The position numbers were made by a program, and so were the translations under genes. This document shows positions 1 through 8,769 of a DNA stretch of 23,902 nt, piece after piece. Source of the stretch: Suttonella ornithocola (GTDB lineage: Bacteria > Pseudomonadota > Gammaproteobacteria > Cardiobacteriales > Cardiobacteriaceae); assembly GCF_001889065.1 (NCBI RefSeq), contig NZ_LWHB01000050.1, positions 1 to 23,902 of the forward strand, in the 5' to 3' direction. The notes beneath the pieces are model-generated. The model ran no database searches, was not told the DNA's origin, and worked only from the letters and a program-made list of their open reading frames with translations. Numbering within the stretch: position 1 is the first letter of the stretch; every line of letters begins with the position of its first letter.

Positions 1-366
1 ACCGAATTTGGTATCAAATAGCGCTTTTTGAGCGGTTTCATAGTTTGCAATCATGTATGGAAGTGCGAAGATTTCAGCAATTGGATAGTAAATTTGAAAA
101 CGTGCACTTTCAGCATAGGTAAAATCTAAAGCGCCTTGTCCTAATTGCTCAATCATCGAGCGGTCATCGCCTAGCTGGGCATTTGGAAAGAGTTTGACTT
201 CAATTTTACCGCCGGATTTTTCAGCGACTTCTTTGGCAAATTGTTCGGCTGCTTTGTATTCGATAGAAGTGGTGCCTGGTTGCATACCCATTTTGAGTTC
301 GTATTCTGCTGCGAGGCTTGAAAGGGAAGCCAGGGCAATAACGGTGGCGAGTAAGGTTTTTTTCAT
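1..366 (-). CDS. siaP: TRAP transporter sialic acid-binding protein SiaP (N-terminal part, cut by window edge)
   Basis: This is the periplasmic solute-binding subunit of a tripartite ATP-independent transporter, which captures N-acetylneuraminate and hands it to the SiaQM membrane permease. The visible 122 codons start with a Sec signal peptide (MKKTLLATVIALASLSSLAA, cleavage about residue 20-21). The mature start follows the family pattern of H. influenzae SiaP: a GMQPGT loop, EYKAAEQFAKEV, a QLGDDRSMIEQLGQG stretch, then DFTYAESARFQ. The start ATG at 366 has AGGAGA just upstream and lies 17 bases after the nanA stop, so it is the third gene of the nan operon. The C-terminal two thirds, and probably siaQM, lie outside the window. 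Substrate assignment rests on both sequence resemblance and the nan neighbours. Confidence 0.9.
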   Translation of the reverse strand, partial: MKKTLLATVIALASLSSLAAEYELKMGMQPGTTSIEYKAAEQFAKEVAEKSGGKIEVKLFPNAQLGDDRSMIEQLGQGALDFTYAESARFQIYYPIAEIFALPYMIANYETAQKALFDTKFG

Positions 367-383
367 GATGTTCTCCTGTGGGT

Positions 384-1274
384 TTAAAAATATTGTTGAT
401 GGATTTCTTTGGCGCGTGCAATTTGCGCTTCAGTCGCCGATGCCATTGGTTTACGAGAAAGGAATGGGCCATCATTACAACCTTCTAAAACCAATAGTTG
501 TTTAAGTGTGGCGTATAAGCCATTTTCTAAGATAGCGCTGATAAGGTTATTGCTTTCATTTTGTATCGCTAGTGCTTCATCTAGTTTACCGGCTTTGGTT
601 AATTCAATGATTTGTTTAGCACGATGACCGTTTACGTTAAAGGTTGAGCCAATTGCGCCATCAACTTTGTTTACCACTGCGGGTAAAAGCATTTCATCAA
701 AGCCAGACCAAATAAGTTTATCGGGATAGGTGTAGCGTAGGCGTTCTAAAAGGTAAAAATCAGCAGCAGTAAATTTCACACCAATGATTTTTTCATGCGC
801 AAATAATTCGCCAAATTGAGAGAGGTTAATATCAACACCTGTTAGGAAAGGAATTGCATAGATAATCATGGGTTTATTTACTTCTGCCAAAATGTCGAAG
901 TAATATTGTTTGATTTCGGCGAAGCTAAATTTGTAATAAAAAGGCGTTACCGCAGAAATGGCATCGTATCCTAAATCTGCTACGGTTTTACCTAATTCAA
1001 TGGCTTCATAGATGTTCGGACTGCCAATTTGCGCAATCAGGGCAACTTGATCACCTGCTTCCGATTTAGCGATTTTAAAGATTTGTTTTTTGGTTTCGGT
1101 ATCAAGTAAGAAGTTTTCTCCTGTTGAACCGCCCACATATAATCCGTCGATTTTCATTTTATCAATGTTATGACGGATGATTTGACGCAATCCTGCTTCG
1201 TTGACTTGACCTTTTTCATCGAAAGGAACTAAAAGTGCAGAGATAAGTCCAGTAAGTTTTTTTGAATGAGTCAT
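384..1274 (-). CDS. nanA: N-acetylneuraminate lyase
   Basis: A cytoplasmic class I aldolase that cleaves sialic acid into N-acetylmannosamine and pyruvate. It has 296 residues, the usual NanA length. It contains GGSTGE at residues 48-53 (pyruvate carboxylate binding), the catalytic Tyr at about 139 in IIYAIPFLTGV, and the Schiff-base Lys at about 167 in IIGVKFTA. The reading frame is open 17 codons further upstream to 1325, but that would overlap nanE. The ATG at 1274 has AGGATC in front and begins MTHSKKLTGL, matching the family start. It sits 11 bases after nanE and 17 before siaP, so co-transcription is very likely. Confidence 0.95.
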   Translation of the reverse strand: MTHSKKLTGLISALLVPFDEKGQVNEAGLRQIIRHNIDKMKIDGLYVGGSTGENFLLDTETKKQIFKIAKSEAGDQVALIAQIGSPNIYEAIELGKTVADLGYDAISAVTPFYYKFSFAEIKQYYFDILAEVNKPMIIYAIPFLTGVDINLSQFGELFAHEKIIGVKFTAADFYLLERLRYTYPDKLIWSGFDEMLLPAVVNKVDGAIGSTFNVNGHRAKQIIELTKAGKLDEALAIQNESNNLISAILENGLYATLKQLLVLEGCNDGPFLSRKPMASATEAQIARAKEIHQQYF

Positions 1275-1285
1275 TGTATGATCCT

Positions 1286-1987
1286 TTAGCGTTGAGTAGC
1301 AGCAACAAATTGTTCGGTAATCCATTTAGGACGAGTGATGGCTGAGCCAACAACCACACTGTGAACGCCAATATCTAATACTCGGCGTACTTTTTCAGGG
1401 GTATTGATATTGCCTTCAGCAATAATAGGGTGTTTTAAGGATTGTTTTGCTAGCCGAATTAAAGCGAAGTCATCGGTTTCTATTTTTTCGCCTTTTGTCG
1501 CACTGGTGTATCCCACCAATGTAGTACCAATATAATCAAAGCCTAAGGTATCGGCAGCCATCATTTCTGCAAGAGACGCACAATCTGCCATTAGCGCTTG
1601 ATGCGGATATTTTGCGCGGATTTCGGCATAAAATTCGGATAAGGTTTGTCCGTTTGGTCGTAAAGCATCCCGTGCATCGATAGCGATAATGTCAGGGACA
1701 ACTTCTCCTTGCATGAGTTCGTCTATTTCCCGCATGGTCGCCGTAATAAAGACTTCGCTATCAGGATAATCTCGTTTAACAATACCAATAATTGGTAGCT
1801 GTGTATTTTTACGGATTTCTGCAATATCTTCTGGTGTATTGGCACGAATGCCACCAGCGCCGCCTTGTGTTGCCGCTAATGCCATTCTTCCCATGATAAA
1901 GGATGAATGAAGCGGTTCGTCTGGTAAGGCTTGGCAGGAAACAATGAGTTTTCCTTTAAGTTGTTCTTGCAAATGATCGGTTGCCAT
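1286..1987 (-). CDS. nanE: N-acetylmannosamine-6-phosphate 2-epimerase
   Basis: This enzyme converts ManNAc-6-phosphate to GlcNAc-6-phosphate, the third step of sialic acid breakdown after NanA and NanK. The 233-residue TIM-barrel protein shows IVSCQA (15-20), GGAGGIRAN (42-50), the catalytic Lys in GIVKRDY (about residue 71), AIDAR, ADCAS, IGTTLVGYT, IAEGNI and the phosphate-binding VVVGSAITRP near the C-terminus. The start ATG at 1987 follows AAGGAATCGCTT. It is the first gene of the nanE-nanA-siaP unit. No nanK, nagA or nagB is visible; they must be elsewhere if the pathway is complete. Confidence 0.95.
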   Translation of the reverse strand: MATDHLQEQLKGKLIVSCQALPDEPLHSSFIMGRMALAATQGGAGGIRANTPEDIAEIRKNTQLPIIGIVKRDYPDSEVFITATMREIDELMQGEVVPDIIAIDARDALRPNGQTLSEFYAEIRAKYPHQALMADCASLAEMMAADTLGFDYIGTTLVGYTSATKGEKIETDDFALIRLAKQSLKHPIIAEGNINTPEKVRRVLDIGVHSVVVGSAITRPKWITEQFVAATQR

Positions 1988-2020
1988 AAGCGATTCCTTT
2001 TTGTATTTCTTTTATTGTCT

Positions 2021-2049
2021 ACGATACTCTTTTTGATGTTTTCTTGCAA
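2021..2049 (-). promoter_or_regulatory. Probable sigma-70 promoter of the nan operon
   Basis: On the minus strand, a -35-like TTGCAA (2049-2044) and a -10-like TATCGT (2026-2021) are separated by exactly 17 bases, about 35 bases upstream of the nanE start. The -10 match is only moderate. Confidence 0.45.
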
Positions 2050-2050
2050 T

Positions 2051-2080
2051 ATTTATTTACATAAAGAAAATTACTTACAT
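2051..2080 (-). promoter_or_regulatory. Direct repeats upstream of the nan promoter, possible regulator sites
   Basis: Two 12-base direct repeats, ATTTATTTACAT (2051-2062) and AATTACTTACAT (2069-2080), match at 10 of 12 positions. They are spaced 18 bases start to start, directly upstream of the predicted -35. Position suggests activator or NanR/SiaR-type control. I do not recognise a known operator consensus, and the stretch is AT-rich. Confidence 0.25.
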
Positions 2081-2097
2081 TTATGTGTGCTAAATTT

Positions 2098-2128
2098 CTA
2101 TACAGCAAATAGGTTATTTGCTGTATAG
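2098..2128 (-). terminator. Perfect 14-bp palindrome after the LRR/TPR gene, probable terminator
   Basis: Arms 2098-2111 and 2115-2128 are perfectly complementary, with a 3-base loop. The palindrome lies 17 bases past the stop of the gene at 2146 and about 110 bases upstream of nanE, so it probably ends the A2M operon before the nan promoter. The bases after it on the minus strand are only weakly T-rich (AAATTT), so an operator role is the alternative. Confidence 0.5.
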
Positions 2129-2145
2129 CATCAAGATATAGGAAT

Positions 2146-3579
2146 TTAGAATGCTGATTTTATGCGATGAAGCCCTGAATAAAAAACGTATTGTCTAAGA
2201 ATGGTATTGAGTAAATCATTGCGGATACCTGCTGCTTTTAAGGTTTCAATATCATCAATAACCGCTGCTACCCAAGTGATATCCCCCTCAGGAAAAGGAA
2301 AGACAGCATCTATATAACGATTGTAGAGTTCTCTTGCAGCTTCTGTTTTTCCTAATAAGGCTAATGCGTGTGCATGGTTGGTATATAGCGGCAGATAATT
2401 GGGCGTCTGTTTTTCTGCTTGTTCGCTTAACGTAATAATTTCTTCTAGATCTTCAGGTTTTTGAGTGAAGAGGAGTTGATAAGTTAGGGTAAGGGCGCTT
2501 CGGCTGAGTTTGTATGGTCCAATAGTCCCTTTTTTTACGGCTGCTTTTGAAAGCGCATAGCGCCAACGTGCCGCAGCCACTTTTTGTAGAGCGGGTTCTA
2601 AGGTTTCAGATAGTGTAATGGCAGCATCGTAGTATTCAGGAATGGTAATTGCACGTTCGCCAATGGTTTCAATGGCTTGTTTAATTGCGCTAGAAAGGGC
2701 ATAGTTGCCAATGGTTTTATTTTGATAATCATCATAGAGTTCTTCTGCGAGCTGATGATATGAGCTTGCGGTTAGTAATTGATGGCTATTTATTTCAGAA
2801 AGATTAGAAGTGACTTGATTGTAAATTTGTTGGGTATATTGTTGATAGTATCGCTGTGCAGTTTTTTCTAGTTCCTCTGCGCTTAGCGTGGGCAATTTTT
2901 CAATGCTAGCTTGTTTTTCTTCGTCGCTTTCTTCGCTTTCGTTGATTAGCGCAAGCAGCATAGGATATTGGCGATTTAGGAAAGCGGTAAAGTTTTCTGT
3001 GTAGGAAGTGGGTGGATGATCGTCTTTGTCTGGTGATAGAAGTGTGTTGTCATCAAAGTCTGCTGGGGTATAGCGAGTAAATAATAATAGAAATGTACTG
3101 TCATCAAAGGTTGCTAGATTATAGCGAGTAAATAATAATGTATCATTATGATTGTCTTCAAAATTCTCCAGTTCACTAATTTGGTTGATGGCAATATTGA
3201 GATAATTCAGTTCTGGTAAGTCTGAGAGAAAATCAACATTGGTGAGTTGATTATCTGAAAGGTCTAAAGCGGATAGTTTTTTGAGAATAGAGAGTTCTTT
3301 AGGCACAGTAGGTAAGTGATAACCTCTTAGGGAAAGCGCCTTAAGTTGTGTGAGGGTGTAGTAATCATTTGGAATAACAGTTTCTGGAATGTTATTGACT
3401 TTCGCCCAAGTCATTAGGTTGTCATACTTAGAGAGATAGCTGTTTTCAATGATAAGACTCTCCGGATAGCTTGGAAGGGTTGTGGCAGCTTGTGTTTGTT
3501 TAGCTATTGTTTGAGGCGGTTCCGCAAAAGCGTGAAGTGTGGTTAAGCTGTAGAGAATTGCTAAAAGAATAGGTTTCAT
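2146..3579 (-). CDS. Secreted leucine-rich repeat / TPR-like protein coupled to alpha-2-macroglobulin
   Basis: A 477-residue protein with a Sec signal peptide (MKPILLAILYSLTTLHAFA, about 19 residues), so periplasmic or exported. Residues about 75-145 hold three to four leucine-rich repeats (LKALSLRGYHL, LSALDLSDNQL, LNYLNIAINQI). An imperfect tandem 17-residue duplication (LLFTRY...FDD) follows, then an acidic linker. The C-terminal half is helical, with a TPR-like unit near residue 395 (PNYLPLYTNHAHALALLGK). The start ATG overlaps the A2M stop codon in an ATGA arrangement, implying translational coupling and shared function. I do not recognise a named family. A scaffold or partner for the A2M protein is an inference from coupling only. 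Confidence 0.8.
   Translation of the reverse strand: MKPILLAILYSLTTLHAFAEPPQTIAKQTQAATTLPSYPESLIIENSYLSKYDNLMTWAKVNNIPETVIPNDYYTLTQLKALSLRGYHLPTVPKELSILKKLSALDLSDNQLTNVDFLSDLPELNYLNIAINQISELENFEDNHNDTLLFTRYNLATFDDSTFLLLFTRYTPADFDDNTLLSPDKDDHPPTSYTENFTAFLNRQYPMLLALINESEESDEEKQASIEKLPTLSAEELEKTAQRYYQQYTQQIYNQVTSNLSEINSHQLLTASSYHQLAEELYDDYQNKTIGNYALSSAIKQAIETIGERAITIPEYYDAAITLSETLEPALQKVAAARWRYALSKAAVKKGTIGPYKLSRSALTLTYQLLFTQKPEDLEEIITLSEQAEKQTPNYLPLYTNHAHALALLGKTEAARELYNRYIDAVFPFPEGDITWVAAVIDDIETLKAAGIRNDLLNTILRQYVFYSGLHRIKSAF
3037..3138 (-). repeat. 51-bp in-frame tandem duplication inside the LRR/TPR gene
   Basis: Two consecutive 51-base units (3138-3088 and 3087-3037) encode LLFTRYNLATFDDSTFL and LLFTRYTPADFDDNTLL. 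The first 18 bases of each unit are identical, while the rest has diverged. It looks like a duplicated, partly diverged segment following the leucine-rich repeats. Confidence 0.8.
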
Positions 3580-6500
3580 TGTGATTTTCCAATAGTCATG
3601 ATTTGATAAGGATAGCTGGCTTGCTGTTCTGGCTGGTAAAGGTTATTGACATGGATACCTGGTGCATACCATTTTCCTTCTCTTGTGGTGCGCAATAGAA
3701 GCGCGTGCGAAAGAGTATGTTGATCTTTGTCTAAGGTAAAGACAGCAATATGGCGATCATCTCTGTTTTCTTCAGAGTTAGGGATGCTTAATTTTTTATA
3801 CCAATTTTCATTTTGAAAGGCATCAAGGTTACCAGAATTGCCTGAAAGTGAGAATGCTTGAATGCCTGCGGTAAATGGATAATTCAATGCGAGTTGAGCA
3901 GGTTGATAGGCATCTTCACGGTCAATCGTGAAATGTATAATCATATCTTGGTTTACTGCTAAGGCTGCTGGATTGAGTGGTTTACCTTTTATGGTGGTGT
4001 ATTTCCACTTCACCTTAATTCCGTTTTCAATCGTGGACTCAGGATTAGGTGTCGTGAAGTAGCGCGTTTGTACCAATAAAGGATTTTTTCCTTGATTGCC
4101 TAGGCTGTACTGACCGTGGCGTAGGGTAGTTGGTGTGCTAATAGGACTGCCGTTTAACGTTAGCACATCTGCTTTCGGTGTGGGCGTTTGTAAATCAATT
4201 CTCGCTAGCCAAGCAAGATTGGCAGTGCTGAGGTAGTAGCTATTTTCTAGTAAAACAGACAGTTGCTTTTCGGTGTCTGCAATCCATTGGTTAATTTGCT
4301 CATCGCTATGGAAGTGGCTGAGTTGTTCTAAGCGATATAAAAGTGCTGCTGCTTGTGTACGTTCACCACTGGCATAGTAAGGAAGGTTGACTAAAGATTT
4401 ATAGTCTTGGCTAGCGTTAATGGTATGAAGAAGCGCTTGAGCACGCTCATTTTCGCCCATTTCATAAAGCGCTAAGGCTAAGTTAATACTGGTGGGTGCT
4501 AAGGGGAGTTTGGGTGGCAAGGTTTCGGTATAGCGAATGAGTGTGCCACGCGTATTTGCACCGCCTTTTGCTAGCATTAGATGGGCATAAGCAAGCCCTG
4601 CATCAGGTTCATGGATTTGATTACGAAAGACCTGATTTTCTAAGTAGGACAAGGTACGCTTGAGGACTAAGCTACGTTTTTCCGGCTGTGTTTCAGCACT
4701 TAATAGTAAGTCAGCAACGGCTGCACTTAACCAAAGCTCACTATCGCCGTTGTACCATAAGCTAAAGCCTCCATCATAATGTTGGCGATTGTAAATTTTA
4801 TTGATTAATTGATTGCGTTGTTCAGGTTGATTAAAGGCACCCCAAGCTCTAGCAGTTAGCTGCTCAGTACATTGATAAGGGTATTGACTGAGCTGTTGGG
4901 TGATATCTGCTGCTGCCCATGGATGAACTCCCATTAGCATGAGCAAGGTATCTGCGCTTGGCGTGATGGTTTCTTCACTATTAGGCGCTAATTTTAGAAT
5001 TTCTCTTTGGACGACGGGGAGTGTCTGTGCGCGAATGGTGAGTTTGCGAGTAAGTGTATAGGTTTGTTTGTCTGTTTTGACTTGGATGTTAAGACTGGTG
5101 TTTCCAGCGGCTATTGCTTGATAAGGAAAAGAAAGGATTTGGCTTTCATCAGGCGCAAGCGTGATGGTTTGTAATGCGCTTTTATCAATATTGAGATGAG
5201 TATTATCGTTATCAATGGTAATGGTTAATGATTGTGGCTGCTCGGTGGTATTGTGTAAGCTCAATTGTAGAGTGCTTTCATCGCCTTCGGTGAGATAATT
5301 TGGAAGATATAAGGTAGAAACGATCGGCGATTTTACGGTTAGGGTTTGTTCGGTAATACCGTAGCGTTTGTCATTAAAGGCTGCTGCCATTAGACGTAAG
5401 CGACCATTAAATTGCGCATCAATAGGGAAAGTTAAGTGTAGATTTCCGTCCTTGTCTAAAGGTTGGACGCCACTCCAGAGACTAATGAGTTTTAAATCAA
5501 TATCTGGAAGCGATGCAAGGCTCGGATTTTCAAGTGCTGCCATCATCATCTCAGCATCTGCACCGCTTTGTAGCGCTGCTTTAGGCGCATCGGTTTGTTT
5601 GAGAATACCGCCCCAAAGGTCAAATAGCTCTAATTGCCAGCGTTTTTTACCATAAAAGGCATTTAAGGGTGAATGGAAGGTTTTTTCGGCAAGTTGGTAA
5701 AGTCCGTCGTCAATAATAGCGACGTTTGCCCAAGCGGGTTCGCCATTGGTATCGGCATGTAGGGTAACGGTGAGTGGTTTGATAGGATTAAGCATATCAG
5801 GGGCGGTAACAGTGAGGGGAAGCGTTTCTTCTGTGAGGGTTTCCCCTAACCAATGCAATCCGACTGCACGACGGTTGCTATTGCCGTCTTGCACGGTATT
5901 CCATCCGCTAGCTAATAACCAAATACCGCGCTGCCAATCGTCTTGCCAACGTAAAGAGAGTTCTGTTTCTCCGTTTTTAAATTCAATGGCTTGTGTGCTG
6001 ATGATATCGCCATCTTTAGCAATTTGTAAGCTGCCTAAGCCATTAAAAGGTGCGTGTAAATGGAGTCTGACGGTATCGCCTTGTTGATAATGTGTTTGGT
6101 CACTATGGATATTGATGAGTGCTGGGCTAAGGTAAGTGGTTGGATTGGCTTGATTTCCAAAGCGTAAGGTTAAATCCGCTGCTGTCAGTGGATTATCACC
6201 TTCAACATTCAGGTAATAATCTTGACCGCTATCGGATGAAATGGGTAAGGTGATTTTAGTAGGGGATTGCGTATCAAGCGTGAGTTCGCCATCAGCAATT
6301 GGATCACCATAAGTGGTATTGTTCTGGTATTGCCAGCGATTGCCGTCATAAGCCCAATAAGCATCGTAATGAATGGGTTGAAGCGTCCAGTGTAGTTTTC
6401 CGCTTTGCAATGCGCCTTCGCTATTGAGTAAAGCGGCTTCTAAGGTATGGTTATCTACTTTGATTGCTGCATAAGGTAGCGTCCGATGAATTAGCTGAGA

Positions 6501-8267
6501 ATGGCTAAGGTTAATCGGTTTGCCTGTTAGTGGATTAAGTGTTGCATATACGGTTAGCTTTTCTGGAACGGTTTGCGTCGCTTCTGGGATAGCAATAGTA
6601 AAGGTCGCATCTCCTTTGGCATCCGTGGTTTCATCTGCTAGTTCAATGTTATCAGGTAAGGGGGCGAGTTTATGTCGCCCAATTTGCCAATCTTTCCATT
6701 TTGAAAAAGGCTGCTCACTTGCTGTGATTCTCGCTTTCGCATTGGTGAGAATGTCGGTAGCAGGTGCGCCATAAAGCCAATTAGCATTTAAGGTAATTTC
6801 GTAGTCTTCGTTGACTTGCGGGAATTGGGTTTCTTGTAAAGTTGCGTCAATTTGACGAGGGGTAATGCTGTCAACAAGAACATCGACGTCGCTGAGCAGT
6901 TCGCCGTCTTTTCCTAAGGAAAGTGAAAATTGCCATTGTCCTAAGCGTGCCAAGGGACTAAAGAAGTACTCATAACTATAAGTTCCACTTTTATCAGGCG
7001 AGAGGGATTGTTCATGAATGATTTGACCATCAGGACGACGTACCTCTAACCATAAAGGCGTACTATGGTAGGCTTGGCTTTCTTGGTCTTGAAAGCGCCA
7101 TAAGATATGTGCCGTATCATTTGGACGATAAACGCCACGCTCTAGCCATACCCATGGCGTTAAGAGAGCAGTAGAGGATGCGCCATCTAAACCTTTGTCA
7201 GAGAGATTGAAGCCTTGTCCGCGAATATTGAGATAGGTAAAAGAGTCTTCATCGTTGCTAATAATATGACTGGGGCGCTCGCCTGCTTCACCGTTGATTT
7301 GTGATTTTGGAAATTGTGCCATGCCATTACTATCAGTAGTTGTCGTGCCTAAAACGCTATTATCGTAGGCATATAAAGTGAAATTGCGTTTAGCGGCAGG
7401 GGCAGTTGTGGCAAGGTCGCGTGCCTCTATCCATAGCGATTCATCGCTTAAGTAGGCAGTTAAGCCAATATTACTGACCATAAAGCCGAGATATTGTGTG
7501 TTTTCGGTTTCTGGTGAATCAATTTCTAAGGCATAAATCCCCGGTTTTTGCGGTTTATCGCCAATTAAATCGGCAAAAGCAATATTATTGCTCATGACTT
7601 GATTGGCATTACCAATAGTTGGGGCAAAGTGTCCTTTTGTAATTAATCGGAAATTGTCTTCTATATTGGCAGAATAGCGAGAAAAATAGTATGGACTTTC
7701 GATAATATCGGTTAAATTCTCATTGGCTAAATTATTGGCGGGTAATTGATAAAGTGTAAAATTGACGCGATTAAGATTAGTGGTTTGAATTTCAATCGCC
7801 GCATTAGGCGCTAAAGCGAGTACTTTTCCTGTTTGCGCAAAGCGCAGCATAGGCGCGCGGTTGCCTGAATTGAAAGTTCGTTCAATGGATTCATCAAGCG
7901 TAATTTTAGAATATTCGGCTTGTAGCGTTGGGTCAATTTGCACGTGGTAATTGGTTTGCCATTCGCCTTGATAGCAAATTTCATCCCCTTGATAGTGACC
8001 AGTAGTTTTCGGTGCTGGAGTAATCTGAATAAGTTTTTTCCAATCTTGAAAAGGTTCTGGGCGCACAGATTGATTAAAGTCTAAACAAAATGTCGGTAAA
8101 TCTTTTTGGTTATTCACTTTAATATCTTCTAAACGGAAGCGATATTCATCCATGATGCGAGAGAAATAGTTGCGCTGTTGGGTATCGGTGAGCTGCTGTT
8201 CAAGTGTTTTTAGCGCTTTGAAAGCGAAAATACTGTTGTTGTTATCTTTATATTCTCCTTGACGCAA
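3576..8267 (-). CDS. Bacterial alpha-2-macroglobulin, main body (gene split by a frameshift)
   Basis: Bacterial A2M proteins are large periplasmic or lipid-anchored protease traps that bind attacking proteases through an internal thioester after bait cleavage. This frame encodes about 1563 residues. It shows the macroglobulin-like beta domains (for example the WVWLERGVYRPND region common to the family) and the thioester motif CTEQ (Cys codon 4871-4869) in PYQCTEQLTARAWGAF, followed by the all-helical thioester domain with WYNGDSELWLSAAVADLL. The nominal start at 8267 is a TTG with no ribosome site. The frame is open further upstream, and its true N-terminus, including the signal peptide, is in the overlapping frame at 8210-8641. 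Restoring one A at 8299-8304 gives a single protein of about 1688 residues, close to E. coli YfhM (1653). The usual neighbour pbpC is absent; an LRR/TPR gene follows with an ATGA overlap. Confidence 0.9.
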   Translation of the reverse strand: MRQGEYKDNNNSIFAFKALKTLEQQLTDTQQRNYFSRIMDEYRFRLEDIKVNNQKDLPTFCLDFNQSVRPEPFQDWKKLIQITPAPKTTGHYQGDEICYQGEWQTNYHVQIDPTLQAEYSKITLDESIERTFNSGNRAPMLRFAQTGKVLALAPNAAIEIQTTNLNRVNFTLYQLPANNLANENLTDIIESPYYFSRYSANIEDNFRLITKGHFAPTIGNANQVMSNNIAFADLIGDKPQKPGIYALEIDSPETENTQYLGFMVSNIGLTAYLSDESLWIEARDLATTAPAAKRNFTLYAYDNSVLGTTTTDSNGMAQFPKSQINGEAGERPSHIISNDEDSFTYLNIRGQGFNLSDKGLDGASSTALLTPWVWLERGVYRPNDTAHILWRFQDQESQAYHSTPLWLEVRRPDGQIIHEQSLSPDKSGTYSYEYFFSPLARLGQWQFSLSLGKDGELLSDVDVLVDSITPRQIDATLQETQFPQVNEDYEITLNANWLYGAPATDILTNAKARITASEQPFSKWKDWQIGRHKLAPLPDNIELADETTDAKGDATFTIAIPEATQTVPEKLTVYATLNPLTGKPINLSHSQLIHRTLPYAAIKVDNHTLEAALLNSEGALQSGKLHWTLQPIHYDAYWAYDGNRWQYQNNTTYGDPIADGELTLDTQSPTKITLPISSDSGQDYYLNVEGDNPLTAADLTLRFGNQANPTTYLSPALINIHSDQTHYQQGDTVRLHLHAPFNGLGSLQIAKDGDIISTQAIEFKNGETELSLRWQDDWQRGIWLLASGWNTVQDGNSNRRAVGLHWLGETLTEETLPLTVTAPDMLNPIKPLTVTLHADTNGEPAWANVAIIDDGLYQLAEKTFHSPLNAFYGKKRWQLELFDLWGGILKQTDAPKAALQSGADAEMMMAALENPSLASLPDIDLKLISLWSGVQPLDKDGNLHLTFPIDAQFNGRLRLMAAAFNDKRYGITEQTLTVKSPIVSTLYLPNYLTEGDESTLQLSLHNTTEQPQSLTITIDNDNTHLNIDKSALQTITLAPDESQILSFPYQAIAAGNTSLNIQVKTDKQTYTLTRKLTIRAQTLPVVQREILKLAPNSEETITPSADTLLMLMGVHPWAAADITQQLSQYPYQCTEQLTARAWGAFNQPEQRNQLINKIYNRQHYDGGFSLWYNGDSELWLSAAVADLLLSAETQPEKRSLVLKRTLSYLENQVFRNQIHEPDAGLAYAHLMLAKGGANTRGTLIRYTETLPPKLPLAPTSINLALALYEMGENERAQALLHTINASQDYKSLVNLPYYASGERTQAAALLYRLEQLSHFHSDEQINQWIADTEKQLSVLLENSYYLSTANLAWLARIDLQTPTPKADVLTLNGSPISTPTTLRHGQYSLGNQGKNPLLVQTRYFTTPNPESTIENGIKVKWKYTTIKGKPLNPAALAVNQDMIIHFTIDREDAYQPAQLALNYPFTAGIQAFSLSGNSGNLDAFQNENWYKKLSIPNSEENRDDRHIAVFTLDKDQHTLSHALLLRTTREGKWYAPGIHVNNLYQPEQQASYPYQIMTIGKSQ

Positions 8268-8641
8268 TATGTTGCTATATAGTTGTAATAAAACATTATT
8301 TTTTCTTCTATATTTGGCGCAATCTCAGCAGCCAGTGCGAGATAAGGGATACTTTCGCTAGTGTTTAAATGTTCGATAATTTTAGTGATAAGAGAAAAAG
8401 GTTGCTTCAGATGCTCAAAATCTTTACTCGCAGAGTTAAACCGCATATTTTCAATTAGCGTTTGGACTTCTGCTCGGTCATGAATAGCTTTAACGAGTTT
8501 GCCTTTACCTTGAATAAATTCGTTGATGTTGTCTTGTGCTTCATGAGCAGCGGTTTCTAGTGTGTTTTCATTCCATATAGGGTTTGCTGCAAAGCCTGAA
8601 AAAGCGCAACTCAAAGCAAGGCAGAGCAAAAGGCGATGCAT
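8210..8641 (-). CDS. N-terminal fragment of the frameshifted alpha-2-macroglobulin
   Basis: This 143-residue frame starts at ATG 8641 behind TAAGGA and begins with a signal peptide (MHRLLLCLALSCAFSGFA). There is no convincing lipobox, so export by signal peptidase I is more likely than lipidation. It continues helically to EIAPNIEEK, where an A6 run (minus strand of 8299-8304) shifts the frame. The residual tail MFYYNYIATYCVKENIK is out of frame with the gene. With seven A residues the reading would run EEKNNVLLQLYSNILRQGEY into the main A2M frame. The two frames therefore look like one gene spanning 3576-8641. A perfect -10 hexamer TATAAT lies at 8681-8676, with only a poor -35. Confidence 0.8.
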   Translation of the reverse strand: MHRLLLCLALSCAFSGFAANPIWNENTLETAAHEAQDNINEFIQGKGKLVKAIHDRAEVQTLIENMRFNSASKDFEHLKQPFSLITKIIEHLNTSESIPYLALAAEIAPNIEEKIMFYYNYIATYCVKENIKITTTVFSLSKR

Positions 8642-8769
8642 AAATAATTCCTTAATCAGCGTTAATATTATGGAAATTATAACGATTTCTTTTAATAAAA
8701 GGTATTTCTTTTATTTTTATGGTATTTTGATGAGAAAGTTTTGTGAAATCATCTAAATGATGTTTGCGC

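Noticed and set aside
1275..1325. Longer nanA start at 1325
   Set aside because: It overlaps nanE and adds residues absent from the family; ATG 1274 has a ribosome site.
8265..8267. TTG as a true start of alpha-2-macroglobulin
   Set aside because: It has no ribosome site, would lack a signal peptide, and the frame is open upstream and joins the signal-peptide frame after a one-base correction.
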